NCBI GenBank assembly: GCA_934635385.1
Contig: CAKTZI010000001.1
Coordinates: 62,001 to 126,000, forward strand
DNA from: an uncultured Kiritimatiellota bacterium
Lineage (GTDB): Bacteria; Verrucomicrobiota; Kiritimatiellia; RFP12; UBA1067
Direction: 5' to 3'
DNA: 64,000 nucleotides
In this document: positions 32,021-41,458 of the stretch, one piece after another
How positions within the stretch are numbered: position 1 is the stretch's first letter
How the letters are laid out: each line of letters starts with the position of its first letter
Made by a program: the position numbers and the translations under genes
The notes under the pieces: generated by a model
Told to the model about the DNA's origin: nothing
What the model saw: the letters and a program-made list of their open reading frames with translations, nothing else
Database searches by the model: none

Positions 32021-33932
32021 GAAATTGCGCAGCCTCGTTGCTGCGGGAGTTGGGAAAAGATGGGGCGGTGCAGATGGAAAACTTCTTGTCCCGCAGACGA
32101 ATATCGACTATGAAATTGCCGCGATTGAACGCTTTGGCTGGGCCGATTACTTCGTAATGGCTGCGGAGATGGTAGATGCCGCAAGAAAAGCGGGGGGACG
32201 AATAGGTCCCGGACGAGGCGCGGTGGGGGCGAGTGTCGTGGCGTATGCCCTCGGCGTCACAAACATAAATCCCATAGGAATTCAGAATCTCCTTTTTGAG
32301 AGATTTCTCAATGCCAACACGCATCCATCCTGTACTCTGATTCTCATCGACATGGACAAGATCGGATTTGATGCGGCTCTTGCTTATCTCAAGGAGCGGT
32401 TCAGAGATGTCATCCGTGAGCGGAAAACACATCGCCTCGCGCCGGACTGCTGGACTGTTGGCGAGAGGAGCATCGGCTTGACGCATCTTCCGCAGTTGGA
32501 TGTCATCTCGCGCACATTAAGCCTAATTCAAGAGACTCGCGGCCATGCGCCCGATCTCGATTCTATGCCGTATGATTCATGGAACATGCTCAGGCTGATT
32601 AGGACTGGCGATATATCTGGAGTGCGCGGTTTTGATTCGCCATTTGCGAAGAAGTGGCTGAAACGGATATCTCCATTGACTTTCAACGAACTTGTTGCTT
32701 TCCATGCGATGAGCCGTCCGTGGCGAGAGAAAGAACTCTCGCAATATGCAGATGTAACACATGAATCCGATTCCGCCATCTGGAGTCATCCTCTCTCGCA
32801 GGAGGTTCTTGCCGAGACGAGAGGAATAGTCGTGTATCAGGAGCAGGTCGTGCTTCTGTTGCGGAGGTTCGCTCGCTTCACGCGTGATGAAGCTGAAAAG
32901 TGCCGCAAGTACATCTCCAAGATGATGCCCAAACGCTTTGATTACGCCGAGCGCTTTATCACGGGCTGCATGGAGAACCCCGAATTCAGGGTGGGGATGC
33001 TTGTGCAAAGCGATATGGCAAGAGCAGAGGCGGAACGCATATGGGATGAACTGTTGAAAATGGAGGTTGGCTGCTTTGCAACCTTGAAGGCTCATGATGT
33101 AGCATTCACGCGCCTCGCTTGCCAGACGGCATATCTGAAATCAGCTTACTTTTCGGAACTGATGTTTGCGCGCGAGGAATGTCGAACCACCTCAGTTGAG
33201 AGGAAAGTTGTCGGGGAACTCACGCTCGACAAGATCAAGGACGCAATTGGGGATGGCATGCAAGTCACTCTCCTTGTCAGGCATGCGGAACGTCCGCCGC
33301 TTGATCCGTCCGACACAACGTTCGGCGCACGGCTTCCGATAACCAGTAAGGGCAGGTTGGATGCTTTACGTTTCGGACAGGCGCTTTCAGAGTTTGTTTC
33401 TGATGAAGATGTCGCCGTGTTTGCATGCGAAACATTCCGAACGATTGAGACTGCCTGTGGGATTATCGCAGGGATACGTCCAGATTGTGTCGAAGTGCCC
33501 CAAGCCCGTGTACATAGGCTTCTTGGATGCGACACGCCGTTCTTCGGCTCTCTTGATGAGCGCATGGATCTGATTGCGGAGGGGCGGTATCTTGATCGGC
33601 TCAACGAATACTACCTAAGTGGTGAACAGAAAGGCTATCGCCCACTCGCACAGGCTACAGACGAAATGGAACGACGGCTTCTCGATCTGAATGTAGAGGG
33701 CAAGGCTCTGCTGATTGCTGTCACACACGACATCAATGTCGCATCGTTTCTTGTCGGACGTGGAGTTGTATCGTCATTTACGGATGAGACTTGGCCACAC
33801 TATCTTGACGCAGCAGTCATCATGGATGACGGGTACGGTACGCGAGAATACGGCTGGCTACGTAATGCGACTCTTAAAAAAGGAGAGGGTGGCGCACATC
33901 TGAGGGAGTTTCTGAAGCCGGAACAGCAGTAG
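32001..33932 (+). CDS. Shortened DnaE-like (family C) polymerase core fused to a histidine phosphatase domain
   Basis: This 643-residue protein lacks the N-terminal PHP domain of DnaE and starts at the palm: YFVMAAEMVDAARK, GPGRGAVGASVVAYALGVTNI (69-89), LLFERFLN, then IDMD with D117 and D119 at the place of the DxD catalytic pair, and D167 in LPQLDVISRTL at the place of the third catalytic aspartate. Fingers follow: VVYQEQVVLLLRRFARFTRDEAEKCRKYISK (278-307) and LKAHDVAFTRLACQTAYLKSAYFSELM. The KHAGG segment and tau/OB regions are absent. From ~420 a histidine phosphatase domain follows: LLVRHAER (427-431), ITSKGRLDALRFG, ETFRTIETA and VTHDINV (575-580). AAAGG precedes ATGATG. Confidence 0.82.
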   Translation: MMDLHIEKLRSLVAAGVGKRWGGADGKLLVPQTNIDYEIAAIERFGWADYFVMAAEMVDAARKAGGRIGPGRGAVGASVVAYALGVTNINPIGIQNLLFERFLNANTHPSCTLILIDMDKIGFDAALAYLKERFRDVIRERKTHRLAPDCWTVGERSIGLTHLPQLDVISRTLSLIQETRGHAPDLDSMPYDSWNMLRLIRTGDISGVRGFDSPFAKKWLKRISPLTFNELVAFHAMSRPWREKELSQYADVTHESDSAIWSHPLSQEVLAETRGIVVYQEQVVLLLRRFARFTRDEAEKCRKYISKMMPKRFDYAERFITGCMENPEFRVGMLVQSDMARAEAERIWDELLKMEVGCFATLKAHDVAFTRLACQTAYLKSAYFSELMFAREECRTTSVERKVVGELTLDKIKDAIGDGMQVTLLVRHAERPPLDPSDTTFGARLPITSKGRLDALRFGQALSEFVSDEDVAVFACETFRTIETACGIIAGIRPDCVEVPQARVHRLLGCDTPFFGSLDERMDLIAEGRYLDRLNEYYLSGEQKGYRPLAQATDEMERRLLDLNVEGKALLIAVTHDINVASFLVGRGVVSSFTDETWPHYLDAAVIMDDGYGTREYGWLRNATLKKGEGGAHLREFLKPEQQ

Positions 33933-34074
33933 AGTATGCGAAGCAACCGGTTGATGTCAGCCCGTAAAAGTAGTGTTATATAGTTGCCGAGTTGGAGAAT
34001 CTTATTGAATATGAATGATATGCAATTGTGAAATCTTTTTTCACAGGGGCATTGTGTTTTCGGGGCATAAATGC

Positions 34075-34080
34075 TATAAT
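34075..34080 (+). promoter_or_regulatory. Extended -10 promoter (TGCTATAAT) for the restriction-modification operon
   Basis: TGC-TATAAT lies 35 nt upstream of ATG 34116. About 30 nt further upstream GTGAAA/TTTCAC (34028-34042) forms an inverted repeat that could be an operator for the XRE protein or a terminator of the preceding cluster. Confidence 0.65.
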
Positions 34081-34115
34081 ATCCGCCGTTCCCCAAAGAA
34101 GGGAGTAGAGGCGAC

Positions 34116-34349
34116 ATGGCATTGTGCTACAAGAAACTGTGGAAACTATTGATTGACCGTGACATGACTCGCGCAGACCTGCGCGAGGCTACTGGCGTTT
34201 CGCCCGCGACGTTTGCGAAGATGTCGAAAGGCGAACCCGTCGGCGTAGGTATCCTTGATCGTATCTGCGAATCGCTGCAATGCAACATCGGCGACATCGT
34301 TGACCATGTGCCAAACGAGTCTGAAAGCGGGCAGGAAGGACGCAGCTGA
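34116..34349 (+). CDS. XRE-family (Cro/CI-type) regulator, probable controller of the RM operon
   Basis: The 77-residue protein is one helix-turn-helix domain of the HTH_26/YozG kind: YKKLWKLLIDRDMTRADLREATGVSPATFAKMSKGEPVGVGILDRICESLQCNIGDIV. It lies directly behind the promoter and ahead of two methyltransferases. That matches controller proteins that delay restriction until methylation is complete. AAGGGAG lies in the leader. Confidence 0.85.
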   Translation: MALCYKKLWKLLIDRDMTRADLREATGVSPATFAKMSKGEPVGVGILDRICESLQCNIGDIVDHVPNESESGQEGRS

Positions 34350-34350
34350 T

Positions 34351-34689
34351 ATGGAACAGGATAAGACGAGTTCTGTGTCTGGTGCGGCTGGTTCCGAACC
34401 CAACGTTCGTGAATATGCCGAAGCCATGAAGTTCACCGATTTGGAGGTGGAGTCATCGTATGTCGAGGATGGCAAAGAACTCAATGTGCTTGTCTCGATT
34501 AAGGTCTCGCCAGATGAGAAACCGGGAGATCCTGAACCCCGCTGGACAATCATTGCCGACCCCGAGACGCGGGAAATAGTCAGGGTGGATTTCTGTGTGG
34601 CAACCGACGAGGGGTTTGAGCACCCTGAATACACACCAACAGCAGAACAGATGGTGCTGTTCAAACGATTTGCAAAGGAGTGCGAATGA
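34351..34689 (+). CDS. Small acidic protein of unknown function in the RM operon
   Basis: This 112-residue acidic protein contains a plausible alpha/beta fold: SYVEDGKELNVLVSIKV, RWTIIADPETREIVRVDFC, and a last helix EQMVLFKRFAKECE. I do not recognise the family. ATG 34351 is preferred because AGGAAGGA lies upstream and it follows the XRE stop directly; the frame extends upstream but would overlap the XRE gene. Its end overlaps the ribosome site and start of methyltransferase 1. Confidence 0.65.
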   Translation: MEQDKTSSVSGAAGSEPNVREYAEAMKFTDLEVESSYVEDGKELNVLVSIKVSPDEKPGDPEPRWTIIADPETREIVRVDFCVATDEGFEHPEYTPTAEQMVLFKRFAKECE

Positions 34690-35672
34690 AGAAGCAGACA
34701 GCAGAGTCCTCTAAACAGCAGAGTAAGGGAAAACGCTCCGCCACTCCTAAGTTGCGATGCGTGGATCTGTTCTGCGGATGCGGCGGAATGTCTCTCGGCT
34801 TCGAGAAAGCCGGGTACGACGTGAAGGCAGGCTTTGAGCTTTGGGAACCCGCAATGCGTGTGTATGCTGCCAATTTCAAGCATCCTGTCCTTCAGCAAGA
34901 CCTCTCGAATGTCGACGAGGCAGTTGCAAAGATAGCGCAGTTCAAACCGGAACTGATTGTGGGTGGGCCGCCATGCCAGGACTTCTCGACGGCGGGACAC
35001 CAAGACGAAAGTCTCGGACGGGCGATCCTGTCCGTGCATTATTCGGAGATCGTTGCCGCTATCCGTCCAAGGTATTTTGTGATGGAGAATGTCGCCAACA
35101 TTAGGCGGTCGCAGGCATTCAAGAAAGTCATCCTCAATTTCAAGAACGCCGGGTATGGGTTGACGCAACGAATCCTCGATGCTGCATACTGCGGCGTTCC
35201 ACAGACGCGGAAGCGTATGTTTGTCGTTGGTGCGCTGGGTGAGAAGGATGAGTTTCTTGGCGAAGAACTGGACAAGGCGTTGGCTGACAAGCCGATGAGC
35301 ATACACGATTATCTTGGAGACAAGTTGGGGACGGAATACTACTTCCGTGTCCCGACGAATTATACGCGGCGTGGCGTCTTTAGCATATATGAGCCGTCCA
35401 TGACAATCCGTGCCGTTGATCGCCCTATTCCAAGCGGGTATAAGGGCAACGCCAACGACTCTGCGCCATTGCACATGGCAAGGTGTCTCACTCCAAAAGA
35501 GAGAAGCTACATACAGACCTTCCCGGAGTCCTTCAAGTTCGACGGCAGCAAGACGGATTTGCAGACGATGATAGGCAATGCCGTTCCGGTGAACTTGGCG
35601 AAGTACGTAGGTGCTGCATTGATGAGGTACATCAAGGCCAAGCGAAAGGAGACTTGCAATGCGCGTCGTTGA
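34686..35672 (+). CDS. DNA cytosine-5 methyltransferase 1 (LlaJI-like system)
   Basis: This 328-residue C5-cytosine methyltransferase shows the canonical motifs in order: I DLFCGCGGMSLGFEKAG, IV GGPPCQDFS with the catalytic cysteine, VI ENVANI, VIII PQTRKRMFVVG, IX around RCLTPKERSYIQTFPESF and X GNAVPVNLAKYVG. The target-recognition region between VIII and IX is short. ATG 34686 follows AAAGGAG; a GTG two codons earlier is less likely. It overlaps methyltransferase 2 by 14 bases. Two adjacent C5 enzymes suggest an asymmetric site with one enzyme per strand. Confidence 0.92.
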   Translation: MKKQTAESSKQQSKGKRSATPKLRCVDLFCGCGGMSLGFEKAGYDVKAGFELWEPAMRVYAANFKHPVLQQDLSNVDEAVAKIAQFKPELIVGGPPCQDFSTAGHQDESLGRAILSVHYSEIVAAIRPRYFVMENVANIRRSQAFKKVILNFKNAGYGLTQRILDAAYCGVPQTRKRMFVVGALGEKDEFLGEELDKALADKPMSIHDYLGDKLGTEYYFRVPTNYTRRGVFSIYEPSMTIRAVDRPIPSGYKGNANDSAPLHMARCLTPKERSYIQTFPESFKFDGSKTDLQTMIGNAVPVNLAKYVGAALMRYIKAKRKETCNARR

Positions 35673-36552
35673 TCTGTTCTCCGGTTGTGGTGGAATGTCG
35701 CTCGGCCTTGGGCAGGCGGGATTCAATGTTGTCGGCGCGTTCGACAACTGGGATCCGGCAATCGCAATCTACCGCGAGAACTTCAAGCATCCAATCTTCA
35801 AAGCCGATCTAAGCAATGAAGAGGCGAGTGCTGCCGTCAAGCGACTGAAGCCTGACTTGATCGCCGGCGGTCCGCCTTGTCAGGATTATTCGATAGCGGG
35901 GAAACGGACTCTTGGCAAGCGGGCTAATCTGACCATACGATTTGCCGAGATTGTCACATCCGTGAAGCCCACTTGGGTGATATTCGAGAACGTGTACAAC
36001 ATCGAGCGTTTCAGGACGTTGCCACAGATGAAGAAGATTCTTTCTGACGCGGGATACGGACTGTCATCAATGGTGCTTGATGCCAGTCGCTGTGGCGTTC
36101 CGCAAAAGCGCCAGCGGTTCTTCCTTGTCGGGCGGCTGAATGCGGAAGACGGATTCTTGGATTCTATCTTGCAAAACGGCCTGTCCGCAAAACAGATGAC
36201 CGTCCGCGACTACCTCGGCGATTCGCTTCACACGCAGTTCTACTATATGCACCCACGGAGTTACAACCGTAGGGCTGTGTTTTCCATTGACGAACCGGCA
36301 TCGACTGTCAGGGGCATAAACAGGCCGATCCCTGACAATTACAAGAAGCATCCTGCGGACAAGGCTGAGATCAAGGATGGAGTGAGGGCATTGACTACGC
36401 GAGAACGCGGGTACTTGCAGACCTTCCCGGAGAGCTTTGCCTTCCCTGGGGCGAAGACTGATGTCGAACTTGCAATTGGCAATGCCGTTCCGCCGGCGCT
36501 TGCGCGCTATGTGGCGAACTGCATAAAACAATGGAATTCCAAACACAAGTAG
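35659..36552 (+). CDS. DNA cytosine-5 methyltransferase 2 (LlaJI-like system)
   Basis: This 297-residue C5-cytosine methyltransferase is clearly paralogous to the gene before it: DLFSGCGGMSLGLGQAG, GGPPCQDYS, FENVYNI, PQKRQRFFLVG, RGYLQTFPESFAF, GNAVPPALARYV. The two share RDYLGD-like and Y-x-R-R-x-V-F-S-I blocks but differ in the target-recognition segment, as expected for complementary strand specificities. The start overlaps methyltransferase 1 and the GAAAGGAG site lies inside its end. Confidence 0.92.
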   Translation: MRVVDLFSGCGGMSLGLGQAGFNVVGAFDNWDPAIAIYRENFKHPIFKADLSNEEASAAVKRLKPDLIAGGPPCQDYSIAGKRTLGKRANLTIRFAEIVTSVKPTWVIFENVYNIERFRTLPQMKKILSDAGYGLSSMVLDASRCGVPQKRQRFFLVGRLNAEDGFLDSILQNGLSAKQMTVRDYLGDSLHTQFYYMHPRSYNRRAVFSIDEPASTVRGINRPIPDNYKKHPADKAEIKDGVRALTTRERGYLQTFPESFAFPGAKTDVELAIGNAVPPALARYVANCIKQWNSKHK

Positions 36553-36569
36553 GGAAAGGACGGAACTCC

Positions 36570-39197
36570 ATGTTGTATTTTTCAGAGATTGAGGATTACA
36601 GAACCTATCTGGGTAAGGGCGCTGACTTCCACTTCAATTACAATGCAAACACAGGAGGCGGGCAGTCGTTCTTGGGAGGCAAATTCTCCGACGCATCTGG
36701 AATCCTTCAGCCATCAAGTGCCTTAAATGGTCGCACTGCCGTATTTCAGTTTGTCGGAGATGGAAATAAGGCAGTGCCCTTGGACGATAATTCCACAAAG
36801 TATGAGATAAAGCCAAGAGCAGCCGGCGATAACAACATGAAGTTGAGCGTCGGAAGAAATGTCGCCCCCAGCAAAGCCATCGCTGCATTTCTCATGCTTC
36901 CAGAAACCTGTGGTGTAAAGAAGGCTTCAGATAAGGATCTGCCGCCATTGTGCAGAAAGAATTTCTGGTTGCAATCCATGTGGCTTGATGCCGATATGCC
37001 ACAAGACGGCATCGCCATTCTGCGACCTAAAGATTGTGTCTTCTGCGGCGGGTTGGGGGAACAAGGCGGAACCCTTAAGTCCTTCACGGTTGACTTCAAG
37101 AGAAGGATTGCAGACTTGCTGCAGTTGAAGAAAAGCGGCCAAACTTTCGATGATGAAATTGCCGCTTTCATAGATGTGTTCGCAAAGGTATATTCTGGCG
37201 AAACGACTTTCAACTATGAAGAATGCGTCAATGCCATAAATAATGTCATGGTTTTCATGGCGGAAAAATATCCTGGTGAATATTCCGGATTGATGGATCC
37301 GCTGGCATTCATAATGAGCATTGCGGCAAGGAATCCCCATAATGACGATGGCAAGCCGTCTGATCTTCTCGATACGGCCCTAAAGCTCTTTGCCAGACAG
37401 CGCGACAAGAGCAAGGCCGATATTTGGCCTTCGTTCGACGCGTGGATGGATGACGCAAGAAAGACGTTCTCGGAAATCGACGAGACGAAAATTGTTGCCG
37501 CAGGATTCGACTATCCGCACTTTGTCCGATTCGTGTTCACATCGCGCCAGCGGGTCGCGTTCTCCAAGTTCACGGACGCCGAGAAGCAGACGGTCGGCAA
37601 GTTCATCCGCGAGGAACGCATGGCTCCGCATTCCGCGTCGTGGTACATCGATCCGGCGAACAAGCTCGGAGTCAACGGCGTCGGCCCGGCGGTCTCCCTC
37701 TACTTCATGATGATGACGCACCCGGACGAATTTGCCACGTGGTCGCGTATGATGTCGGAAGGTCTGTCTATCCTTGGTTTGTCGGATTCGCCGGGGGACG
37801 GGACTCCCACGGTATCCGCCTACGAAGAATGCAAGGCCAAGCAGCAGCTCATTCTCGTCCGAATGAGGGAAATGGGCATAGGGCGCAGCGCGAACGACGG
37901 TGCGGCCGCCGACTATCTGACCGTGAATGCTTTTCTCTGGTTTGTGACCGAGAACAAACAGTCTATAAAAAGCGAGGTGATGAAAATGAAACTGACAGAA
38001 CCGAATCAAACGAAGAAGAAGGCCGGGAAGAAGACATGGGCGGATGTTCTTTCGGACAATCCTAATGACATGATGAATCGGCTCATAGCCGCTCTTCTGA
38101 CCAAGCCGTTCGCCATCCTGACGGGCGCGTCCGGCACCGGCAAGAGCCGCATGGTGCGCAAGCTCGCCTACATGACTTGCCTCAATACGCAGTTGCAACC
38201 CGATACGGAAAAGAAGAAGCCCATCGAAAACTTCTGCATGGTTCAGGTCAAGCCCAATTGGCACGACTCAACGGACTTGTTGGGGTATAAAAGCGCAATT
38301 TCGTCTTCGCACAAGTATGTGTCAACGGACTTCGTGCGCTTCATCCTGAAGGCGCACGCATTCCCCAACACGCCTTTCTTCGTCTGTCTTGACGAAATGA
38401 ACCTCGCGCCGGTCGAACACTATTTTGCCGAGTTTCTGAGCGCGAGCGAAACCGCCCGTGAAGAAGATGAGGAGTTCATAACAGATCCAATCATCAACCC
38501 AGGCGATTTCGATGGGGACATCAGCAACCTTGACCCGACTGGATATGTCGTTCCGTCGCCCCGAAAGGAGCTGATAGAAAGAATCGGCCTGTACATCCCG
38601 AAGAATCTCTTTGTCGTCGGAACGGTCAACATGGACGATTCGACAAGTGGCTTCTCGCGCAAAGTCGTGGATCGCGCCATGACCTTGGAGATGGACGAGG
38701 TAAACTATGCCGACCTACAAAAGCCGAGCAAGCTCGCCCTGTTTGACGAAAAGGACAACGATGGGAATGTGGTCGCCGAGGGAGTTCTTCTTGAAGAGAA
38801 ACAGATCGAGGCGTTCATCAATCGCTGTGAGTTCAAGCCGGAGAACCTGAAGTCACCATTCATAGACATGCTGTCTGATCTCAAAGACAGGCTCCATCAG
38901 ACGCCTCTTGCGATAGCGCATCGCTTTGCGCGCGAATGCGTCCAGTACAGGGACGCCGTCAAGTTGCTGATGGCGGAAAAGCCCGGAGTCGATTATGAAG
39001 GATTCGCGCTCGACCATCTCATTCTCATGAAGGTTCTTCCAAGGCTTGTCGGAAACAGAGATGAACTTGTTGACTTGATCAACAGCCTCAAGGAGTTCTT
39101 TGGCAAACTGACCGGCCACGAATTGAGCGCGCAAGCCCTTGATCGGATGGAGAAAGCGGCAGGCCGGAACGGCGGCTATCTCTCGTTCTACCCATAA
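36570..39197 (+). CDS. McrB-like AAA+ GTPase, restriction subunit of a LlaJI-like system
   Basis: This 875-residue protein has ~500 N-terminal residues of unrecognised sequence, presumably DNA recognition, then an McrB-type AAA+ domain: Walker A GASGTGKS (519-526), Walker B VCLDEMNL (D608, E609) and VNMDD (N687) at the place of the McrB GTP-binding signature. PKVLDRA-type text appears as RKVVDRAMTLEMDE. It should drive translocation for the nuclease encoded next. ATG 36570 is preferred because GGGAAAGGA lies upstream; a start at 36531 would overlap the methyltransferase. Confidence 0.88.
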   Translation: MLYFSEIEDYRTYLGKGADFHFNYNANTGGGQSFLGGKFSDASGILQPSSALNGRTAVFQFVGDGNKAVPLDDNSTKYEIKPRAAGDNNMKLSVGRNVAPSKAIAAFLMLPETCGVKKASDKDLPPLCRKNFWLQSMWLDADMPQDGIAILRPKDCVFCGGLGEQGGTLKSFTVDFKRRIADLLQLKKSGQTFDDEIAAFIDVFAKVYSGETTFNYEECVNAINNVMVFMAEKYPGEYSGLMDPLAFIMSIAARNPHNDDGKPSDLLDTALKLFARQRDKSKADIWPSFDAWMDDARKTFSEIDETKIVAAGFDYPHFVRFVFTSRQRVAFSKFTDAEKQTVGKFIREERMAPHSASWYIDPANKLGVNGVGPAVSLYFMMMTHPDEFATWSRMMSEGLSILGLSDSPGDGTPTVSAYEECKAKQQLILVRMREMGIGRSANDGAAADYLTVNAFLWFVTENKQSIKSEVMKMKLTEPNQTKKKAGKKTWADVLSDNPNDMMNRLIAALLTKPFAILTGASGTGKSRMVRKLAYMTCLNTQLQPDTEKKKPIENFCMVQVKPNWHDSTDLLGYKSAISSSHKYVSTDFVRFILKAHAFPNTPFFVCLDEMNLAPVEHYFAEFLSASETAREEDEEFITDPIINPGDFDGDISNLDPTGYVVPSPRKELIERIGLYIPKNLFVVGTVNMDDSTSGFSRKVVDRAMTLEMDEVNYADLQKPSKLALFDEKDNDGNVVAEGVLLEEKQIEAFINRCEFKPENLKSPFIDMLSDLKDRLHQTPLAIAHRFARECVQYRDAVKLLMAEKPGVDYEGFALDHLILMKVLPRLVGNRDELVDLINSLKEFFGKLTGHELSAQALDRMEKAAGRNGGYLSFYP

Positions 39198-39211
39198 GGC
39201 AAGCTTCCCAG

Positions 39212-41458
39212 ATGGATGTCATAGTCTATACGATACCGAAATTGGCAAGGCTGACGGTCGCGTCAAACCAAGACGTGGCCGCCAAGGTGGCGGACTATGA
39301 CAATCGATTCCACGGAGCAGAGCACCTTGTAAGATACACGTGCAGCGATGCGGGAAGAATCGCAATCGGCTATGAATCAGAGGATGCAACCGAATGGCGG
39401 ACAATTCATGTAGAATCGGACATCGGTGCGGAATCGTCCATCGTAAAGTTGCCGGTCATTTTTGAGCAGTTGACATACTTCTTCGACATTGACTTTGACG
39501 AAGGATTGCAAGGGCTTGACGAAGCATCCATACGGGTAAAACACTATCTCACGGAGTTCACGGACAGTTTCAACCGCCGTGGGCGCTCGATTCGCGGGCA
39601 ATTCTCCTTTGTCAACGAGCCGGGAAGGTTCAGAATTGAAATCGTCTTCAAGGTCGATTCGGTAGAGCGTTCTATATGGCTTGAGTTTACTGTGGCATCC
39701 ACGAAGATGGATGTCATGAACGATTACAGGGAAATTCTCCGCGCTGTTGAAAGTTGGGATAGGTCGCTCATTTTTTCCAGCAAGGCGAAAACGCTTCATG
39801 AAGTGAAGAAGCTCGACGAGAAGGCAACGCCGGACGATTTGAAGAACTGGGTGGTCTATTTTGACAAGGTCCTGGATGTCTATGAGCGTGCGTTGCGGCG
39901 AATCCTGCATGAACCCAACAGACGAATGGTGTCCTCGACATACTATCATCGTGTCGATCAGATTAAGAAATGGACGCCAACGATGGTTCGGGAGTATGCT
40001 CGGTTCATGGGTGACGCGGAGAAACTGGAGAGACACCGGTTTGTCGATACCATCCGCGAAATGACATTCGACACAAAAGAAAACCGCTTTGTAAAGTACA
40101 CGTTGCAGAAACTAACTGCGTATCTTCAGATCGCCCAAAAGGAGTTCTCCGGAGACAAGGATTATTCAGATGTATTCAAGGATGGGCTGAAAAAGCGGAT
40201 AGACCGATTTAGGCGCTATCAGCGAGACTCAAAGTTTGCATCGGTTGAAGACGGACATGCCATGACTGTAAATAGTCTGGTCATGCAGATGCGGCCTGGC
40301 TATTCGGACATTCGCGTTGTCTGGACGCTGATGAACAGCCTGTTTTCTTCGGACATATCCCTTTCTGCGAGACGGAATCCTTCAGTCGGTTTTGCAAAGC
40401 TGTCTGCGCTATACGAATTCTGGTGCTTCATTACGGTCAAGGAGTTGATGGATGGCATAATGAGGGATAAGTTCGGCATATCGCCAACACCTCTCAGTAC
40501 CGTTGATGCGAAGAGAGCCGTCGAGGCGGCTACCGTTGAGGAGAATGTTCCTGGCGATGCGCCGATTGCGTACTCCTACGGGAATGGAAGCGGAGTAATC
40601 GCCCAGGTGGCGTTCCAGCAATCCTACGGTCCGGCATCCAAGAATGATGTCTTTGCCGCACCGTTCCAGCAGCGTCCAGATATAGTAGTTCGCTTGCAGG
40701 ACAAGGCCCATGTTTACACATATCTTTTCGATGCCAAATACAGGATCGAGAACAGTAGTTGGACAGGCAGAAAGGATGCCGCCCCAAGAGATGCCCTTGA
40801 TCAGATGCACAGATATCGTGATGCGATATTGTGGCGAAAGAATGACGGGGCGGCGAATTTATCCGAAAGCGTCAATCGTGAAGTTGTGGGGGCGTATATC
40901 CTTTACCCGGCGGACACGGCCAAGACAGATATCGTGCCGGTTTATACTTATGATTCGCTGATACGAGAACAAAACATCGGGGCGTTCGCTTTGTTGCCCA
41001 ACAGAGTTGATGGATTGCGCATCTTCCTGTCATCGCTTGTTGACAAACTTGATATCAATGCAGAGACATCCGGCTGGCTTCTCAAAGAGAAGCAGGTCAT
41101 ACCTCAAAAAGGCTTGTACTACACGGATGACAAAGCCGGTGCAGTTACGGATGCCATGACCCTTGATGTCAATGTGGAAGACAAACAATATGCGGCATTC
41201 GCAAAGGATAGTTATCTGCGTTTTCCCGTGAGGGCAGACCACATCAAGTCGGCTGGTAAGGTTGACAGCGCGATTCGTCGCATACGTGTACACATGGCAG
41301 GCGAAGCGACGCGGATTTTGGATGTGGAGTTTTCTGGCGTTAGACCAGGCAAGAGCTATGTCGATAACGGAGCTCAGTTCTCGGACGCACGATCCTATCC
41401 TTGGGCGAGTTCATATTTCGTAGGTCTAATGGTTGAATATTCCATTCTGAACCATTAA
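39212..41458 (+). CDS. DUF2357/PD-(D/E)XK nuclease, McrC-like restriction subunit
   Basis: This 748-residue protein has a long N-terminal DUF2357-like region and a C-terminal PD-(D/E)XK nuclease of the DUF524/PDDEXK_7 type. The catalytic residues are visible as D490 in RPDIVV and D507-A-K509 in FDAKYR. A helix with DALDQMHRYRDAI follows, as in other McrC relatives. With the McrB-like protein 14 nt upstream it forms the cleaving complex. The gene order M-M-McrB-McrC is that of LlaJI. Start ATG 39212 has only a weak GGCAAG upstream. Confidence 0.85.
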   Translation: MDVIVYTIPKLARLTVASNQDVAAKVADYDNRFHGAEHLVRYTCSDAGRIAIGYESEDATEWRTIHVESDIGAESSIVKLPVIFEQLTYFFDIDFDEGLQGLDEASIRVKHYLTEFTDSFNRRGRSIRGQFSFVNEPGRFRIEIVFKVDSVERSIWLEFTVASTKMDVMNDYREILRAVESWDRSLIFSSKAKTLHEVKKLDEKATPDDLKNWVVYFDKVLDVYERALRRILHEPNRRMVSSTYYHRVDQIKKWTPTMVREYARFMGDAEKLERHRFVDTIREMTFDTKENRFVKYTLQKLTAYLQIAQKEFSGDKDYSDVFKDGLKKRIDRFRRYQRDSKFASVEDGHAMTVNSLVMQMRPGYSDIRVVWTLMNSLFSSDISLSARRNPSVGFAKLSALYEFWCFITVKELMDGIMRDKFGISPTPLSTVDAKRAVEAATVEENVPGDAPIAYSYGNGSGVIAQVAFQQSYGPASKNDVFAAPFQQRPDIVVRLQDKAHVYTYLFDAKYRIENSSWTGRKDAAPRDALDQMHRYRDAILWRKNDGAANLSESVNREVVGAYILYPADTAKTDIVPVYTYDSLIREQNIGAFALLPNRVDGLRIFLSSLVDKLDINAETSGWLLKEKQVIPQKGLYYTDDKAGAVTDAMTLDVNVEDKQYAAFAKDSYLRFPVRADHIKSAGKVDSAIRRIRVHMAGEATRILDVEFSGVRPGKSYVDNGAQFSDARSYPWASSYFVGLMVEYSILNH

